Assembly: GCF_000315015.1 (NCBI RefSeq)
Contig: NZ_BAEP01000075.1
Coordinates: forward strand, 124,001-188,000
Direction: 5' to 3'
Source of the DNA: Paraglaciecola mesophila KMM 241
GTDB taxonomy: Bacteria; Pseudomonadota; Gammaproteobacteria; Enterobacterales; Alteromonadaceae
DNA: 64,000 nucleotides
Shown here: positions 45,972 through 55,634 of the stretch, one piece after another
How positions within the stretch are numbered: position 1 is the first letter of the stretch
Layout: each line of letters starts with the position of its first letter
Translations under genes and position numbers: made by a program
The notes under the pieces: generated by a model
Databases searched by the model: none
What the model saw: only the letters and a program-made list of their open reading frames with translations
Told to the model about the DNA's origin: nothing

Positions 45972-47567
45972 ATGACATTGAAAACTACAAAATGGTGGGG
46001 AATTTTTATCGCTACAGGAGCGCTTGGCATAGGCGTGAGTAATATTGTGTTAGCGGCAACAGTAAGCGTAAACAATGGGGGGTTTGAGAATAGCTACGCA
46101 GGTTGGACAAACGTAGAGCCCACGGCTATTTCGAGTGTTGCGTACAGTGGAAATAACGCATTAAAAATTACTGGTTCCGGCGGAAAAGTAGAGCAGAATG
46201 TTTCCGTGCAACCAAATACGAACTACACCTTGGTCGTGTATGTAAAAGGCAAAGGAAAAATAGGGGCGCTTGTGAATGGGGTCAGCTATTCAGCGACTAC
46301 TGACAATGAAGAGTTCACGCCAGTTTCCGTCACGTTTAACAGTAGTTCAGCTTCTTCAATCACACTTTATGCACATTTTAATGGTGATGAGGGACGATTT
46401 GATGATTTCAGTTTACAAACTGGTACCTCCACCGATAGCCCCACAGATAATACCTGTAGCGGGACTGATAGTCTGGTTATAACCTCTGCATCTGATAATG
46501 GTACAAATGATGGGCATGGACCATTGAACACCCTTGACAACAATCTTGCTGACGAATCCAGATGGTCATCAAATGGCGTGGGTAAAGTTATAACTTATGA
46601 TGTTGGTAGTACAGTGCTAATGAAGGCTTTAGATGTCTATTGGTATAAGGCTACTGAGCGAAACTCATATTTTGACATCGACGTATCTGACGACAATAGC
46701 ATCTGGACCTCGCTTGTTGCAAACGGCTCATCCAGTACGTCAATCGGTGGATATCAAACTGTAGATTTCACCGATACCCAAGCCCGCTATTTACGTATCA
46801 CCGGGCTGGGCAACTCAGTCAATAATTGGAACAGCATAGTAGAAAGTAATATTATTGGTTGTGGTGGTGAAATCGCTGAGCCAACACCAGACATCCCAGA
46901 TGAAACAGATAATACCTTTGATATGAGTCTTTGGGACCAAGAGGGAAGCGATCCAACTGTTGGTAACACTTTTGTTTTCAAGGCACTTGAAGAGAAATAT
47001 GTCACACCTAACGGCAATGGCTGGCGACATGAGTTGAAGATAAAAGAGGAACTTAGGGTCGCGATGACTAAAGTGTACGAAAACTTTAGCGCAAATATCA
47101 AGGTGGAAATGTCAGATGGCTCCAAAGCCATTGTGGCTCAACATCATGCCAGCGACACTGGTACTATTATGAAGTTGTACGTATCTGACAACAGTGAGTC
47201 TGGTTTTATCGACAGCACTGCAAATAACGGTATATTCGACGTTTACGTCAGACTTGCAAAAGCGGACGGCTCTGGCGAAGAGAAGAAAGCTCTAGGCACG
47301 ATTCAGTCCGGCGATAACTTTGATTTTCAGGTTATCAACGATCACGGTAATGTGACTGTTAGTGCGTTTGGTAAATCGTTTAACTTGGACATTGAAGATA
47401 GCTCCGCCTCCTACTTAAAGTTTGGCAATTATCTTCAAGCTCAGGATCCGATTACCCGTGAAGACGTTGACGACTCAAGTGATTGGGCCGATTTTTATGC
47501 CGACCAAGGCATCACTGTCAGTAAGCTGACATTTTCGAATGTTAACTATATCCGCAATGTCGATTAG
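45972..47567 (+). CDS. Modular secreted polysaccharide lyase: CBM, F5/8C-type CBM and PL7-like catalytic domain
   Basis: This 531-residue secreted protein has a signal peptide ending near VLAA. A first carbohydrate-binding module (about 31-150; NGGFENSYAGW...FDDFSLQTG) and a second F5/8C/CBM32-like module (about 165-298; NLADESRWSSNG, ARYLRITGLG) follow, each bounded by Thr/Asp/Pro-rich linkers. The C-terminal domain (about 316-531) is a jelly roll of the alginate lyase 2 (PL7) type. Its signatures are altered: RHELK for RSELR (near 352), AQHH for QIH (near 388), and YLKFGNYLQ for YFKAGVYNQ (near 482). Alginate is the first guess. Another uronate polymer, such as an ulvan-type substrate handled by PL7-like families, is possible. 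Confidence 0.82.
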   Translation: MTLKTTKWWGIFIATGALGIGVSNIVLAATVSVNNGGFENSYAGWTNVEPTAISSVAYSGNNALKITGSGGKVEQNVSVQPNTNYTLVVYVKGKGKIGALVNGVSYSATTDNEEFTPVSVTFNSSSASSITLYAHFNGDEGRFDDFSLQTGTSTDSPTDNTCSGTDSLVITSASDNGTNDGHGPLNTLDNNLADESRWSSNGVGKVITYDVGSTVLMKALDVYWYKATERNSYFDIDVSDDNSIWTSLVANGSSSTSIGGYQTVDFTDTQARYLRITGLGNSVNNWNSIVESNIIGCGGEIAEPTPDIPDETDNTFDMSLWDQEGSDPTVGNTFVFKALEEKYVTPNGNGWRHELKIKEELRVAMTKVYENFSANIKVEMSDGSKAIVAQHHASDTGTIMKLYVSDNSESGFIDSTANNGIFDVYVRLAKADGSGEEKKALGTIQSGDNFDFQVINDHGNVTVSAFGKSFNLDIEDSSASYLKFGNYLQAQDPITREDVDDSSDWADFYADQGITVSKLTFSNVNYIRNVD

Positions 47568-47627
47568 TACTTTAAGAGCTAATGCCCTTAGTTGAATGCG
47601 TGTTGCTAAAAAACGCATCGGATAAAT

Positions 47628-47654
47628 AGGGCTGCACTTCGCACGCCCTTTATT
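47628..47654 (+). terminator. Terminator after the lyase gene
   Basis: The stem AGGGC-TGC pairs with GCA-C-GCCCT with one bulged C around ACTTC and is followed by TTTATT. It sits 60 nt after the lyase stop. An ATGCGT/ACGCAT hairpin just upstream may assist. Confidence 0.6.
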
Positions 47655-47763
47655 CGTTTAAGACAAATCACTTTATTGGGGTTCTATAATGCGTTATTGA
47701 GCGACTTAAGCCTCTTATCGTACTTTTTATTTTTGCATACAAATTAACGCTATTTCTATTTTT

Positions 47764-48891
47764 TTACACTTCGCGCTTTTTAGCGAAATGCTTACTTACA
47801 GCACATTCGTAAGCTTGGTCAATTCCTGCGTAGGCAGGGCCGAATACCGAAAGCCCTTTTTCGCCAGTAAATTCCTTCGGTGCGGGTAAAATCACTACTG
47901 CCAAATTAGCACCGACCTTGTGATGCGGGTTAGTCACAGGTACGTTGTTATCCAAGTCCAGTACACAAATCAGATCAGGAATGGTCACATCTACTACGTC
48001 ATTTAATCGCGCCGCCATGTTTTCATTTTTTACATCAATAGAATACGTCGAGCCTTGGTATTGGCTGTGGCCTTGAATGTCGATAGTGCCTAAGGTAAAT
48101 CCATCTTTGGTTTCAAAATGAAACTGACTAACATTGCCGCGAAACGCCACATAGCCACCGGCACAATCGGCGATGGCATCGGCAATATCACGTTGTTCTT
48201 GAGCCGCAAAGCGAATAGCTTGACCGACGCTTAAGGCTTTGCTGATGGTGCCAGGAATCACTGCACCGCGAAGCTGTTCTACAGGTAGAGCATGGTCGAT
48301 AGCTGCAATGTCATTGCGACTAACCATAGCAAGGGCGCGCACAACACGCTCAGCGCGTTGATCATCTGCAACGTTTTCACAGATAAAGCATTCACCAAAC
48401 TCATTCGCCGTAACGATAGGCGCCGCAGGTAAACCATTGAAATAATAGGTTGAGTGAGTGATTTCAGGTACGGCGCGCCCAGCTGGGTCGGCATCGATAA
48501 TGTAGCCGTCTGTCATGGCGGCTAGATAAAAGGAAATAGCAGTATTGGAGCCTCCGAGCTCACAGCAAATAGTACCGTAATAATTATCACCCGTCAGGGC
48601 TTTTAGGCGCTCATAGGCTGTTAACATGGGAATACCGCTTGCTCTTGGTAGAGCTGCATATTCTTGCTCTTCTTCGGCAGAAATAGGGGTTAGCGCACCT
48701 AACATATAAGGTGTGCATAGGTTCTCACCGGCGGGGACTTTATCTATGTCTACCAAAGTGAAGGTTTTACCCTCAGCAAAGGCGGCTTCAATATAGCGAA
48801 AACCTTCGCTTAGCTCACCACCGCCACCAGTGCCAAGTACTGCGCAGCCATGTAATATGTCTGATATGTCTAAACGGGTTAACTGTTTCAT
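47764..48891 (-). CDS. DUF917 family protein (hydantoin-metabolism-like)
   Basis: This 375-residue protein matches DUF917: an N-terminal LDISDILHGCAVLGTGGGGE motif and a characteristic GATVT-like core (CCELGGSNTAISFYLAA, IDADPAGRAVPEITHSTYY). Characterised relatives include an S-methyl thiohydantoin desulfurase and hydantoinase-associated proteins. The frame opens at 48921. The ATG at 48891 has AGGAG 6 nt upstream and begins at the conserved region. It lies 158 nt after an NCS1 permease and is likely its metabolic partner. The substrate is probably a hydantoin- or pyrimidine-like heterocycle, by inference. Confidence 0.85.
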   Translation of the reverse strand: MKQLTRLDISDILHGCAVLGTGGGGELSEGFRYIEAAFAEGKTFTLVDIDKVPAGENLCTPYMLGALTPISAEEEQEYAALPRASGIPMLTAYERLKALTGDNYYGTICCELGGSNTAISFYLAAMTDGYIIDADPAGRAVPEITHSTYYFNGLPAAPIVTANEFGECFICENVADDQRAERVVRALAMVSRNDIAAIDHALPVEQLRGAVIPGTISKALSVGQAIRFAAQEQRDIADAIADCAGGYVAFRGNVSQFHFETKDGFTLGTIDIQGHSQYQGSTYSIDVKNENMAARLNDVVDVTIPDLICVLDLDNNVPVTNPHHKVGANLAVVILPAPKEFTGEKGLSVFGPAYAGIDQAYECAVSKHFAKKREV

Positions 48892-49049
48892 GTTTACTCC
48901 TATTTTGCGCTGGGGAAGCACTTGCCCAAAGCAATTTGTTTTTAGCTGCGTAAATGTTAGCGATGTAGCGCAATGTATTTGTTGGCAAATGGTTGCTTTA
49001 CCCGCACAACTTGTTTGAATGTGTGCGGATAAACAAAATAATATTTCGT

Positions 49050-50369
49050 TTATTGAGGGTGTGATTCAGTCAACTTGCTGCGAGCTTTGATTTTGCTACG
49101 TGACAACAAGTAGTAGGCAGGCAGCGTGAGTAACACAGCATCAAAAACCTCAATCGTGGTGATAGTGATCCAGCCCTGATTAGACGCCATTGAGGTAGAG
49201 ACTCCAATGACCCAAGCGATGATGGCACGTATATTCAAGCTTTGGTTGTGGGCAAGGTGTTGCAGGGTATATTTTTCACAGCGTCTAACGATAAAAAAAT
49301 CCACCACGTAAATGGCGGCGACTGGGGTGAATATAATGGATAAACTAAACAAGAAATTGGTGAAGTTGTCCAATAGATCAAATGACGCGACCACGGTGCC
49401 CAAGACGCCTGCAGCGACTATGCATTGCCACTCTTTACATTTAGGGAACACGGCAATAATGCCTAGGCCACAACTGTAAAGGTTGATCACATTGGTGACG
49501 CAGCAAGAAATAAGTAATAAAAAGAATGCCAAACCGCCTAAACCCAGCACCAGCATCACAGATAGAATGTCGCTATCGGCCACAACAATGCCCGCGAAAG
49601 CCGCAACAACGTATACAAAAGAGTTGATCAGCAAGAAGGGCAGAAAAGAAGCGTAAACCGTATCAACGGGTTTAGCGGCATAGCGGCTAAAATCTGGCAT
49701 TAATACCACACTCACAATAAAGCTACCGACGACCGCTGAAACCCCTTCGCCAAAGGTCATTGAGCCGCTCATTATTTCGGATGTAGGGTCGCTTTGAGCA
49801 TAGCCAAAACTCTGTACCAATAAATACACCACAATGGCAAACAGGATAGGCACTAATAGATTGGTTATGCGCTCTATGGTTTTAAAACCCCATATGGTTA
49901 TCACTGTGATGAGTACACCAAATAACATTTCAAGCTGCCATGCCTCTGGGGCAGAATCAGTGTATTTAAGTAAAAGCTGCTGGCTAACTTGGCTGAATAA
50001 ATCGACGTTAATGCCATACCAACCGAGCAAAGAAACCACAAACGCAAGGTTAATGACGTTTGCCCCGGATGTACCAAACACAAATTTAATCGTCATGCAG
50101 GATGAAAAACGATTATGCATGCCAACAAGCCCAGTGACTGTGCCTAAAATAGCCAGTGTTAAACCACCCAGCAGAAAGGCAAAAATCGATTGCTCTAGCC
50201 CAAGAGCATCGCCAAGTTGGATACCGGTGATCAAACCCGGTACGGCAAACGCTAGCCCGCCGTTTATCATGCCAATCCCAATGCCATTGACAGTCTCGCT
50301 TTGGGGCACTGGAGTTGTAGCATAATCGTTCAAAGAGGTTGCAGTTGCAGCGCTGTGTTTATCTGTCAT
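49050..50369 (-). CDS. NCS1 family purine/cytosine/hydantoin permease
   Basis: This 439-residue inner-membrane protein has twelve predicted segments. It resembles CodB-type cytosine permeases (GIGMINGGLAFAVPGLITG in the first segment, FGTSGANVINLAF, SFIVSVVLMPDFSRYA with the DFSRYA signature). It should import a nitrogen heterocycle together with a cation. Together with the DUF917 gene, the TonB-dependent receptor upstream and the Lrp-type regulator it forms a complete outer-to-inner membrane uptake route. A terminator lies between it and the receptor gene. Confidence 0.9.
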   Translation of the reverse strand: MTDKHSAATATSLNDYATTPVPQSETVNGIGIGMINGGLAFAVPGLITGIQLGDALGLEQSIFAFLLGGLTLAILGTVTGLVGMHNRFSSCMTIKFVFGTSGANVINLAFVVSLLGWYGINVDLFSQVSQQLLLKYTDSAPEAWQLEMLFGVLITVITIWGFKTIERITNLLVPILFAIVVYLLVQSFGYAQSDPTSEIMSGSMTFGEGVSAVVGSFIVSVVLMPDFSRYAAKPVDTVYASFLPFLLINSFVYVVAAFAGIVVADSDILSVMLVLGLGGLAFFLLLISCCVTNVINLYSCGLGIIAVFPKCKEWQCIVAAGVLGTVVASFDLLDNFTNFLFSLSIIFTPVAAIYVVDFFIVRRCEKYTLQHLAHNQSLNIRAIIAWVIGVSTSMASNQGWITITTIEVFDAVLLTLPAYYLLSRSKIKARSKLTESHPQ

Positions 50370-50389
50370 GTGTGGGTAACCTATAAAAG

Positions 50390-50407
50390 ACAGCCCCTTG
50401 GGGCTGT
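50390..50407 (-). terminator. Terminator between TonB-dependent receptor and permease (minus strand)
   Basis: A perfect 8-bp stem (ACAGCCCC/GGGGCTGT) with a 2-nt centre is followed on the minus strand by CTTTTAT. It lies in the 83-nt gap after the receptor gene, so read-through to the permease may be reduced rather than blocked. Confidence 0.65.
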
Positions 50408-50452
50408 TAAAAATGTTTAGCTGTGGCCCTAGGGATGCTATACAGGTTTGCG

Positions 50453-52609
50453 CTAAAAGCGGTATGCAGCTTCAATCCCGTAAGTGCGAGGTTTATTAGG
50501 CTGACGCGCAAACTCTGTTACACCATCGTCTAATATAAAAATGTCCTCGATCGCACGTTCATCGGTTAAGTTATTCACAAACAGTTGAATTGTCCATTGT
50601 TCGCTTCGTAATCCTAGGTTGGCATTGATAAAGCGGTACTGAGACGAACGAATTTGTGGCTGGGTAATATCGAATGATTTAGGTCCTTCCACTTGCAGCG
50701 ACGCGCTTGAGGTGAGTGACCAAGTATCATTTAGCTCAGTCAGGTAGTTGGCTGACAATGCTAAGTTGTAATCAGGCACCCACACCATGGTTTCTCCCTC
50801 AAGCGAAGGCTGGCGAGAGAATGCTTTAATTTCAGAATCAAGCAGGCCTGCGCTGAAGCGAATATCTATGTTCTGTGATGCTGCTACGGCAAGTTCAAGT
50901 TCTACCCCGCGGGTTTCAACACGTTCAATGGCGAGGTTTTCAAGAGTAAAGGTGCGTACGTTGAATTGTGTGACTTGCGCATCATCTTGATCGATAGCAA
51001 ACGCGGCACCGTTTAAGGTCACCGAGTTATCAAACAAGGTGGCTTTAAAGCCTGCTTCAACGCTGTCTGATACTTCTTTGTTGAATGTGCGGCTTATGCC
51101 TTCTGCTGGCTCATTGAATCCACCGCTGCGAAAGCCTTTAGAGTAACTTGAATAAACCAAAAAGTTTGGCATTGCTTGGTAGGCAAGGGTGACCTTTGGC
51201 TGTGACTGGCTAAAGGTTTTCTGCGCGAAGGTGTTATCAGCAAAATTAGGATCAAACGACTCCCGTTTATCTTGATCAAAACGTAAAGCAGTGGTTAATT
51301 CTAGTTTGTCGGTAATGTCATAGTTTACTTGGCCAGAAATAGCCCACGCTTGGCTGCTGTTGTTGTCGGCAATAACTAAGTACTTCTCTTGGTCAGTAAA
51401 GTCGCTGTGATTACGGGGAGTGTCGCCCGCAAAATCATCAAAAAAGCTTACCACTGTGTCTCGTTGCCTATCTTGATAGAATAAAGACACCGCCCAGCGT
51501 AAAGGTTGCTCACTTTGCGAGGTGAAACGACTCTCAACCGTAAACGATTCTACGTCTGACTCACCCGCAGTACCAAAAGGAGCGCGAAATAAGTCTGCTT
51601 CATCGATGAAAGTGGCATCAGCAGAGTAGTCACCATCGTAGAAATGCTCGTTCTCGGATTGACTATAAGCTGTGATGAAATCAAAGGTTCCAAATGCGTA
51701 ATCCTGTGACAGTTTGGCACTTATCTCGAACACATCGCGCTCGTCACGGTTTGCTATGTTTTGCGAGGTGTCGATAGAAAAATCTTCGATGGTGTCAGCG
51801 GTCACACCTTGATAATACGCAAATCCAGCCGTGCTGGTGGTATACCTGCTTTTAATGTTTAAGCTGGTGTCGTCAAACATATCAAATTGCAATTGGGCAA
51901 AGACTGAGTCTTCATCTAAGGCATCGGCTTCATCGTTTAAAAATGTGTTATCGATTAAACCGTCACTGCTTTTTGTGTAACCGCCTACTCTAAAGTAGGC
52001 GCTGTCTTCTTCGTTTAACGAGCCTGATAGTACACCACTTAGATGATAGGCATTACCATTGCTGTAGAACCCTTTTACACTTCCTTCTAAGTCTTCTATG
52101 GGTTGTTTGGTGGTGATTAATACTGCACCGCCCACTGCTCCGCGGCCATATAAAGCACCTTGGGCGCCGCGCATCACTTCAATGCGCTCAACGTCTACTA
52201 AATCTTGGTTGATAAATTCAATATCAGATGCGGTGACGCCATCTACCACAAAAGCAAGGGGAGGATCGCCCACTTGAGGTGTGATCAAGCCACGAATAGT
52301 AATGCGCGATAGACCAGGGCGGAAGTTATCTAACTGCGTTAGGTTAGGTGTCAGGTTTGCTACATCTCTGAAATTAGCAATTCGTGCGCTTTCTATCATA
52401 TCCGATGAAAATGCGGTGACTGAATCAGGCACTGATTGAATGGACTCTGTTCGACCACGAGCAGAAATAGAGATAATTTCTAGATCATTTGTTTGAGCCT
52501 GTTCCGAGGCGCGTGTGTCAGTACCTTGTGCGTAAGCATGGGGAATAAGCGATAGACTAACGCATAGGGCAAGGGTAGATTGGTTGAACGACTTTATTTT
52601 ATTGAACAT
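50453..52609 (-). CDS. TonB-dependent outer-membrane receptor
   Basis: This 718-residue receptor has a signal peptide ending near PHAYAQ, a TonB-box-like LEIISISA, a plug domain (SVPDSVTAFSSDMIE to MRGAQGALYGRGAVGG) and a barrel ending in the classical terminal Phe (EAAYRF). Gene context with an NCS1 permease and DUF917 protein suggests transport of a nitrogen heterocycle or its conjugate, not iron. It is divergent from an Lrp/AsnC regulator, with a perfect palindrome between the two. Confidence 0.92.
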   Translation of the reverse strand: MFNKIKSFNQSTLALCVSLSLIPHAYAQGTDTRASEQAQTNDLEIISISARGRTESIQSVPDSVTAFSSDMIESARIANFRDVANLTPNLTQLDNFRPGLSRITIRGLITPQVGDPPLAFVVDGVTASDIEFINQDLVDVERIEVMRGAQGALYGRGAVGGAVLITTKQPIEDLEGSVKGFYSNGNAYHLSGVLSGSLNEEDSAYFRVGGYTKSSDGLIDNTFLNDEADALDEDSVFAQLQFDMFDDTSLNIKSRYTTSTAGFAYYQGVTADTIEDFSIDTSQNIANRDERDVFEISAKLSQDYAFGTFDFITAYSQSENEHFYDGDYSADATFIDEADLFRAPFGTAGESDVESFTVESRFTSQSEQPLRWAVSLFYQDRQRDTVVSFFDDFAGDTPRNHSDFTDQEKYLVIADNNSSQAWAISGQVNYDITDKLELTTALRFDQDKRESFDPNFADNTFAQKTFSQSQPKVTLAYQAMPNFLVYSSYSKGFRSGGFNEPAEGISRTFNKEVSDSVEAGFKATLFDNSVTLNGAAFAIDQDDAQVTQFNVRTFTLENLAIERVETRGVELELAVAASQNIDIRFSAGLLDSEIKAFSRQPSLEGETMVWVPDYNLALSANYLTELNDTWSLTSSASLQVEGPKSFDITQPQIRSSQYRFINANLGLRSEQWTIQLFVNNLTDERAIEDIFILDDGVTEFARQPNKPRTYGIEAAYRF

Positions 52610-52695
52610 ATTAACGCCTCAGTGGGAGTTTATTTTTTATATTGAGCAGTTCCAACGCTGCTCAAATTTTGTGTCGTTTAAGTTTCCATAATTGG

Positions 52696-52714
52696 AACAA
52701 AATATTATTTTGTT
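52696..52714. promoter_or_regulatory. Palindromic operator candidate for the Lrp/AsnC regulator
   Basis: The 19-bp sequence has perfect 8-bp arms (AACAAAAT and ATTTTGTT) around ATT. It lies midway between the receptor gene (minus) and the Lrp-family gene (plus). Size, AT-rich centre and position fit an Lrp/AsnC site. A TTGAGCAG/CTGCTCAA hairpin near 52642-52667 lies in the receptor leader. Confidence 0.6.
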
Positions 52715-52822
52715 GTGCGTGCCCGTTTCAGGCATTATTTTTTGAACCCTAGCCCGTGAACGCTGGATTTTGTTTGAACAGGCTTTATCAGCCAGGATGA
52801 GAGGCAAACATCAGGTAGTGAA

Positions 52823-53332
52823 ATGAAAAAAACGATTAAAATCGATAGTTACAACCGAAAAATTCTAGCAACACTGCACCTGCAAGCTGATTTAACCAAT
52901 ATAGAGTTATCAGAAATCGTTAACTTATCGCCAAGCGCCTGTTTTCAAAGGGTAAAGACGCTCAAAGATGCCGGCTATTTCAGAGCTGCGCATGCTGACG
53001 TGAACTTAGATCAGTTATGTGAGCATGTGTTGGCCTATATTGAATTTACCTTTGACAATAACACCGCTGCCACTAGCAGGCGCTTTGCCGCCGTCATCGA
53101 GCACATGCCTCACATTATGGATTGCATGCAGCTTAGCGGCGACGTGGATTATATTTCCTTGAGTTGCTTCCCGGATATTAAAGCGCTCAACGCAGCGTGC
53201 ACTGAATTAAGTGATAACCCTGATTTGTCGATTAAACACATTAAAACACGCATCGTATTAGACAGAGCTAAGTGGTTTTTGGGGTATCCGCTGGCGCACC
53301 TTAAATGGATTGACGAAAGCCCAGAGTTTTAG
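52823..53332 (+). CDS. Lrp/AsnC family transcriptional regulator
   Basis: This 169-residue protein has an N-terminal helix-turn-helix (LATLHLQADLTNIELSEIVNLS and ACFQRVKTLKDAGYF, about 12-60) and a C-terminal RAM ligand-binding domain (about 70-150; GDVDYISLSCF, IKTRIVL). It is the likely local regulator of the divergent receptor-permease-DUF917 genes. Ligands of this family are typically amino acids or related small molecules. The gene is intact and of normal length. Confidence 0.92.
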   Translation: MKKTIKIDSYNRKILATLHLQADLTNIELSEIVNLSPSACFQRVKTLKDAGYFRAAHADVNLDQLCEHVLAYIEFTFDNNTAATSRRFAAVIEHMPHIMDCMQLSGDVDYISLSCFPDIKALNAACTELSDNPDLSIKHIKTRIVLDRAKWFLGYPLAHLKWIDESPEF

Positions 53333-53656
53333 TGGGAGCGTGTACAGCTTAGCTAACTTACCAACACATGCTCTGCAGTTTTTTAATATGTCATGCAATT
53401 TTTTCAGTGCGTTGTTAACAGTGGATAAGGGCTGCCTTTAGTCGAGTAAGGTTTTTAATTGGTAAAACACGCGAAAAATGTGTGATGGAATGTATAAGTT
53501 CATTACTTTACGGATTCATTAAATCGTTAATAATGACGATATATAGTGAAAGGTGAAAATAGTTTGTACTGGGGTAAACTCAGCGCAAGCAATAATAATA
53601 TTGAACAAGCATAAGGTAAGTGGAATAACCTTAGGCTATAAAAACAGGGCAAGACG
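53333..53656 (+). other. Intergenic region between Lrp-family and MCP genes
   Basis: I see no gene in these 324 bp. An imperfect hairpin with TAAGGT/ACCTTA arms lies close to the MCP start (near 53611-53634) and could influence its translation. No recognisable operator was found. Confidence 0.35.
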
Positions 53657-55279
53657 TTGGTTAATATAAAAAAACTCAGTTCAAAAGTATTAGGTGTGTT
53701 AATGGTTTTTGTGGCTGCACTAGGCCTCATTGCTGCATTAACTATCAACAACCTTAGTTCTCATGTTGATCAATACAGCGACTTATTAGAGCGAGAAGTC
53801 AAAGCTGCATTATTAATCGATACGGTTAATCTTACTTTTAAGCGCCAAGTGCAAGAATGGAAGAACGTACTTTTGAGGGGCAAAGATAGCCAAAAACGTG
53901 AAAAATATTGGAATAGCTTCAGCGCACGCCACAAAGAAATTGAGCAGCAACTAACTGTTTTGAAAAGCATAGACGTGAGCGCACAAGTGCGCGAGCAGTT
54001 AAACGACTTTGCCTCAGTGCATTCGACCTTGTACGACAAATACCAGCTGGGCTATCAAGCCTTTATCAATTCAGGTTATGACCCATACATTGGTGATGAA
54101 GCTGTGGCGGGTATTGACCGTGCACCTACCAAGCTGCTCGAAACCCTTAGTGCGCAAATCAGCAGCCAAGTGATAGCGCAAAACGAGTCCAAGAATAGCC
54201 AAGTTAGCAGCTCATTGTGGTGGGGAAGTGTCAGTTTAATCTCAACTATAGTGCTTGGCTTTGCCCTATTATTGTGGTGCTTAAAGGCACTAGTGACTTC
54301 GCCTTTACATAAGTTAAGTGAGCATATTCACGCTGTTAGCCAAGGTCGACTTGCATCTCCTTTGATGTTTGAACGTCAGGATGAAATTGGTCAAATGGCT
54401 CAGTCTGTAGAGACTTTGCGCGTAGATCTGTTAGAGATCCATTCAGGGCTTGGCTCAACCCAACAAGATTTAGACAGAGTGTGCTTTAGTTTAGTCGATA
54501 GCGCAGGGGCCATCAGCCAAGGTGTTACAGAGCAAAATCACGGCACGGCCAGCGTGCAGGAAGCGGTGGATCAACTGTCGCAAGTTGCGCAAATTATTGA
54601 GCAGCATGTGCATCACGCTGCAGATTCGGCGACGACAGCCAGTCGCTCAGCGGTCACCAGTATTGAAGTTATGCAGCAAACTATTGAGACCATTTCTGGC
54701 TCGTCTAAGCAAATAGAAGACACGGCAAAAGTTATTTCAGCGTTAAACGAAGACGCGCGAAAAATCGGCACCGTATTGGACGTCATTCAAGGCATTGCAG
54801 AACAAACCAACTTACTAGCACTTAATGCTGCCATAGAAGCCGCCCGAGCCGGTGAGCATGGTAGAGGCTTCGCTGTGGTGGCGGATGAAGTCCGTACGCT
54901 TGCGGCCAAGACCCAGCAATCTACAGAAGAAATCAAACAGATGATCGCAAATGTGCAGCAAGGCACCAGTGATGCGGTAAATGCGATTAGCCAAGGGCAA
55001 GACCAAACAAAATTCAGTGTCGATAAGGTGCTTGAAGCCGATGGTAATTTGAAAGGGGTCACCAACGCAATTGAAGATATCGCAGCCGTGAATCAACATA
55101 TCGTTGAAGCGATTGCCCAGCAAAACAACGTGACTCAAGACATACTGCGTCATTTGAGTGAGCTAAGCCAAATAGCGAAACTCAACGGTGAGCATGCCCA
55201 ATCGTGCGACGAAGATAACCTGACCTTGATGGATGTCAAAGATCGCATGGCAGGCATCATCAAAAAATTCGTGCAATAG
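53657..55279 (+). CDS. Transmembrane methyl-accepting chemotaxis protein
   Basis: This 540-residue inner-membrane receptor has a first membrane segment at about 12-33, a periplasmic helical sensor (34-188), a second membrane segment (about 190-212), a HAMP domain ([15 protein letters not shown]) and the MCP signalling domain with tip [23 protein letters not shown]. The start is a TTG at 53657 with AGGG 8 nt upstream. No earlier ATG fits and the next would cut the first helix. The ligand is unknown. Its stop codon is followed at once by 18-bp tandem repeats. Confidence 0.93.
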   Translation: MVNIKKLSSKVLGVLMVFVAALGLIAALTINNLSSHVDQYSDLLEREVKAALLIDTVNLTFKRQVQEWKNVLLRGKDSQKREKYWNSFSARHKEIEQQLTVLKSIDVSAQVREQLNDFASVHSTLYDKYQLGYQAFINSGYDPYIGDEAVAGIDRAPTKLLETLSAQISSQVIAQNESKNSQVSSSLWWGSVSLISTIVLGFALLLWCLKALVTSPLHKLSEHIHAVSQGRLASPLMFERQDEIGQMAQSVETLRVDLLEIHSGLGSTQQDLDRVCFSLVDSAGAISQGVTEQNHGTASVQEAVDQLSQVAQIIEQHVHHAADSATTASRSAVTSIEVMQQTIETISGSSKQIEDTAKVISALNEDARKIGTVLDVIQGIAEQTNLLALNAAIEAARAGEHGRGFAVVADEVRTLAAKTQQSTEEIKQMIANVQQGTSDAVNAISQGQDQTKFSVDKVLEADGNLKGVTNAIEDIAAVNQHIVEAIAQQNNVTQDILRHLSELSQIAKLNGEHAQSCDEDNLTLMDVKDRMAGIIKKFVQ

Positions 55280-55367
55280 CCCTAAGCTCAAAAGCAGCCC
55301 TGAGCTTAGAAATAGCCCTGAGCCAATAAACAGCCCTGAGCTTAAAAACAGCCTTGAGCAGATAAAC
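55278..55367 (+). repeat. Five imperfect 18-bp tandem repeats after the MCP gene
   Basis: Units with consensus AGCCCTGAGCTTAAAAAC start at 55278, 55296, 55314, 55332 and 55350, all exactly 18 bp long. The first unit overlaps the MCP stop codon by 2 nt. In the +1-shifted frame they would encode an SPELKN-type hexapeptide repeat, but no supported gene uses that frame. Confidence 0.9.
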
Positions 55368-55634
55368 CGCGAGGGAATGACAGCGGCTTTTGCTCTGAGT
55401 TGTCACTATTTAAAAGGGAACAACCATTCCTACATAGTGGCGCCTTAACCAATAACCGCTGGACGCATTCTAAGGGGGCACTTATTAATGCGGATTGCTA
55501 TTATTACCTCGAAACGTAAATGGTGGTTGACCCTCTATCCGCTTTGAAAACGTGATAAAATTTAAGTAATTCAAATAACGCACGCAGCTTCTATATTATC
55601 CTAGGCTGTTTCATTATCATCTCGAGACCCACTT

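Noticed and set aside
49834-50325. A 163-codon open frame antisense to the NCS1 permease
   Set aside because: It lies wholly inside a clear membrane-protein gene on the other strand, has no supporting start signal, and its composition is that of a shadow frame.
55233-55448. A 71-codon frame with SPELKN repeats overlapping the MCP 3' end
   Set aside because: Its start lies inside the MCP gene without a ribosome-binding site; the repeat peptide follows from the 18-bp DNA repeats. Kept as a repeat, not a gene.
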